Source: Allosphingosinicella sp. (lineage in GTDB: Bacteria; Pseudomonadota; Alphaproteobacteria; Sphingomonadales; Sphingomonadaceae). From it: a stretch of 7,034 bases of DNA. Position numbers and translations under genes: made by a program. How positions within the stretch are numbered: the stretch's first letter is position 1; every line of letters starts with the position of its first letter. Positions 6,636 to 7,034 of the stretch are shown piece by piece. The notes under the pieces are model-generated. The model was not told the origin of the DNA. It was given only the letters and a program-made list of their open reading frames with translations, and did no database searches. The stretch is taken from contig JASLBD010000336.1 in NCBI GenBank assembly GCA_030146745.1, positions 1-7,034 of the forward strand, given 5' to 3'.

Positions 6636-6727
6636 CGCGCAGAGACGCAGAGACGCAGGGATTTCCGCGGGGGTGAAGACGGGCGGAGGCCCGTATCGGC
6701 CTCTCTGCGTCTCTGCGCCTCTGCGCG
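6636..6727. repeat. Long nested inverted repeat (GCAGAGAC-rich)
   Basis: The 27-base outer arms 6636-6662 and 6701-6727 are complementary except at 2 positions. Each arm is built from GCAGAGAC-like 8-base units in tandem. Inside lies a second perfect hairpin, ACGGGC (6679-6684) and GCCCGT (6689-6694), with loop GGAG. The region separates the divergent peptidase and ettA genes. It may be a dispersed repeat, a non-autonomous element or a bidirectional structural element. There is no T-run on either side, so a classical terminator is unlikely. Short open frames through it are artefacts of the repeat. Confidence 0.7.
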
Positions 6728-6754
6728 AATATCTATTCTATCCTACCGTGTCGG

Positions 6755-6769
6755 GCGAAGCAGCTTCGC
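6755..6769. repeat. 15-base palindrome upstream of ettA
   Basis: GCGAAGC (6755-6761) and GCTTCGC (6763-6769) flank a single A. It lies 87 bases before the ettA start, so it could be an operator half-site pair or only a short structural repeat. The symmetry is visible; function is unknown. I see no convincing promoter in this intergenic region for either divergent gene. Confidence 0.35.
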
Positions 6770-6855
6770 TGGGGGGCGTGACAATGAAGTGCCCGGCCAC
6801 TAGTTAGGCGCCGAACCCGCATTCCCGCACAGATTTTTCCGGAGACCGCGCCGCC

Positions 6856-7034
6856 ATGGCCGCACAGTACAGCTTCGTCATGAAGGGCATGAGCAAGACC
6901 TTCCCGGGCGCGCCCAAGCCCATCCTCAACAACATCAGCCTGCAATTCTACCCGGACGCGAAGATCGCGATCATCGGCCCCAACGGCTCGGGCAAGTCGA
7001 CCCTGATGAAGATCATGGCCGGCCGCGACAAGGA
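6856..7034 (+). CDS. ettA: Energy-dependent translational throttle protein EttA (ABC-F), N-terminal part, cut by window edge
   Basis: The first 59 codons of an ABC-F ATPase are visible; the gene runs off the right edge. The start [18 protein letters not shown] and the stretch [20 protein letters not shown] match EttA (formerly YjjK). Walker A of the first ATPase domain is GPNGSGKST (41-49). EttA binds the ribosomal E site and gates entry into elongation according to the ATP/ADP balance. It is a soluble housekeeping protein with two ABC domains, normally about 555 residues, so roughly 10% is seen. GGAG at 6841-6844 lies 11 bases before the ATG and may serve as its ribosome binding site. It is transcribed away from the peptidase gene across the repeat-rich region 6569-6855. 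Confidence 0.93.
   Translation, partial: MAAQYSFVMKGMSKTFPGAPKPILNNISLQFYPDAKIAIIGPNGSGKSTLMKIMAGRDK

Noticed and set aside
6615..6803. 62-codon plus-strand frame in the peptidase-ettA gap
   Set aside because: It is read through the inverted repeat and yields repeat-derived peptide (ETQRRR and SASLRLCASAR type) typical of spurious calls.

Overview
The window is GC-rich DNA, probably from an alphaproteobacterium and most likely a sphingomonad. This rests on the high GC content, the protein families present (TonB-dependent receptor, exported M28 peptidase, hybrid histidine kinase, EttA) and the style of the intergenic repeats. The lineage is inferred; there is no rRNA or marker gene to confirm it. 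The first ~360 bases look less GC-rich than the rest.

Left edge (1-414): the right-hand end of an integrated element. The 5' end of a tyrosine-recombinase (integrase) gene points leftward out of the window. Its ribosome binding site is buried in a perfect 10-bp inverted repeat. Upstream lies the 3' half of a tRNA-Pro(TGG) gene, from anticodon stem to CCA, with no matching 5' half. This is what an attachment-site copy looks like, so the island should extend left of the window and the DNA to the right should be host chromosome.

Middle (505-5064): a small membrane-anchored DUF305 protein runs rightward and meets, stop codon over stop codon, a leftward three-gene operon. In transcription order the operon encodes an outer-membrane TonB-dependent receptor, a periplasmic YfiR-family protein and an inner-membrane hybrid histidine kinase with a CHASE8-like periplasmic domain. 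Both gene junctions are TGATG stop/start overlaps. In the known YfiBNR system, YfiR controls YfiN, a diguanylate cyclase with a CHASE8-type periplasmic domain. The operon therefore suggests a three-layer envelope relay (receptor to YfiR to kinase) in which a kinase replaces the cyclase and a TonB receptor may replace YfiB. This is the most interesting content of the window.

Right part (5198-7034): an exported M28 zinc metallopeptidase lies upstream of the receptor on the same strand. Then comes a 287-base divergent intergenic region full of inverted repeats, and the 5' end of ettA, encoding an ABC-F ribosome-associated ATPase, running off the right edge.
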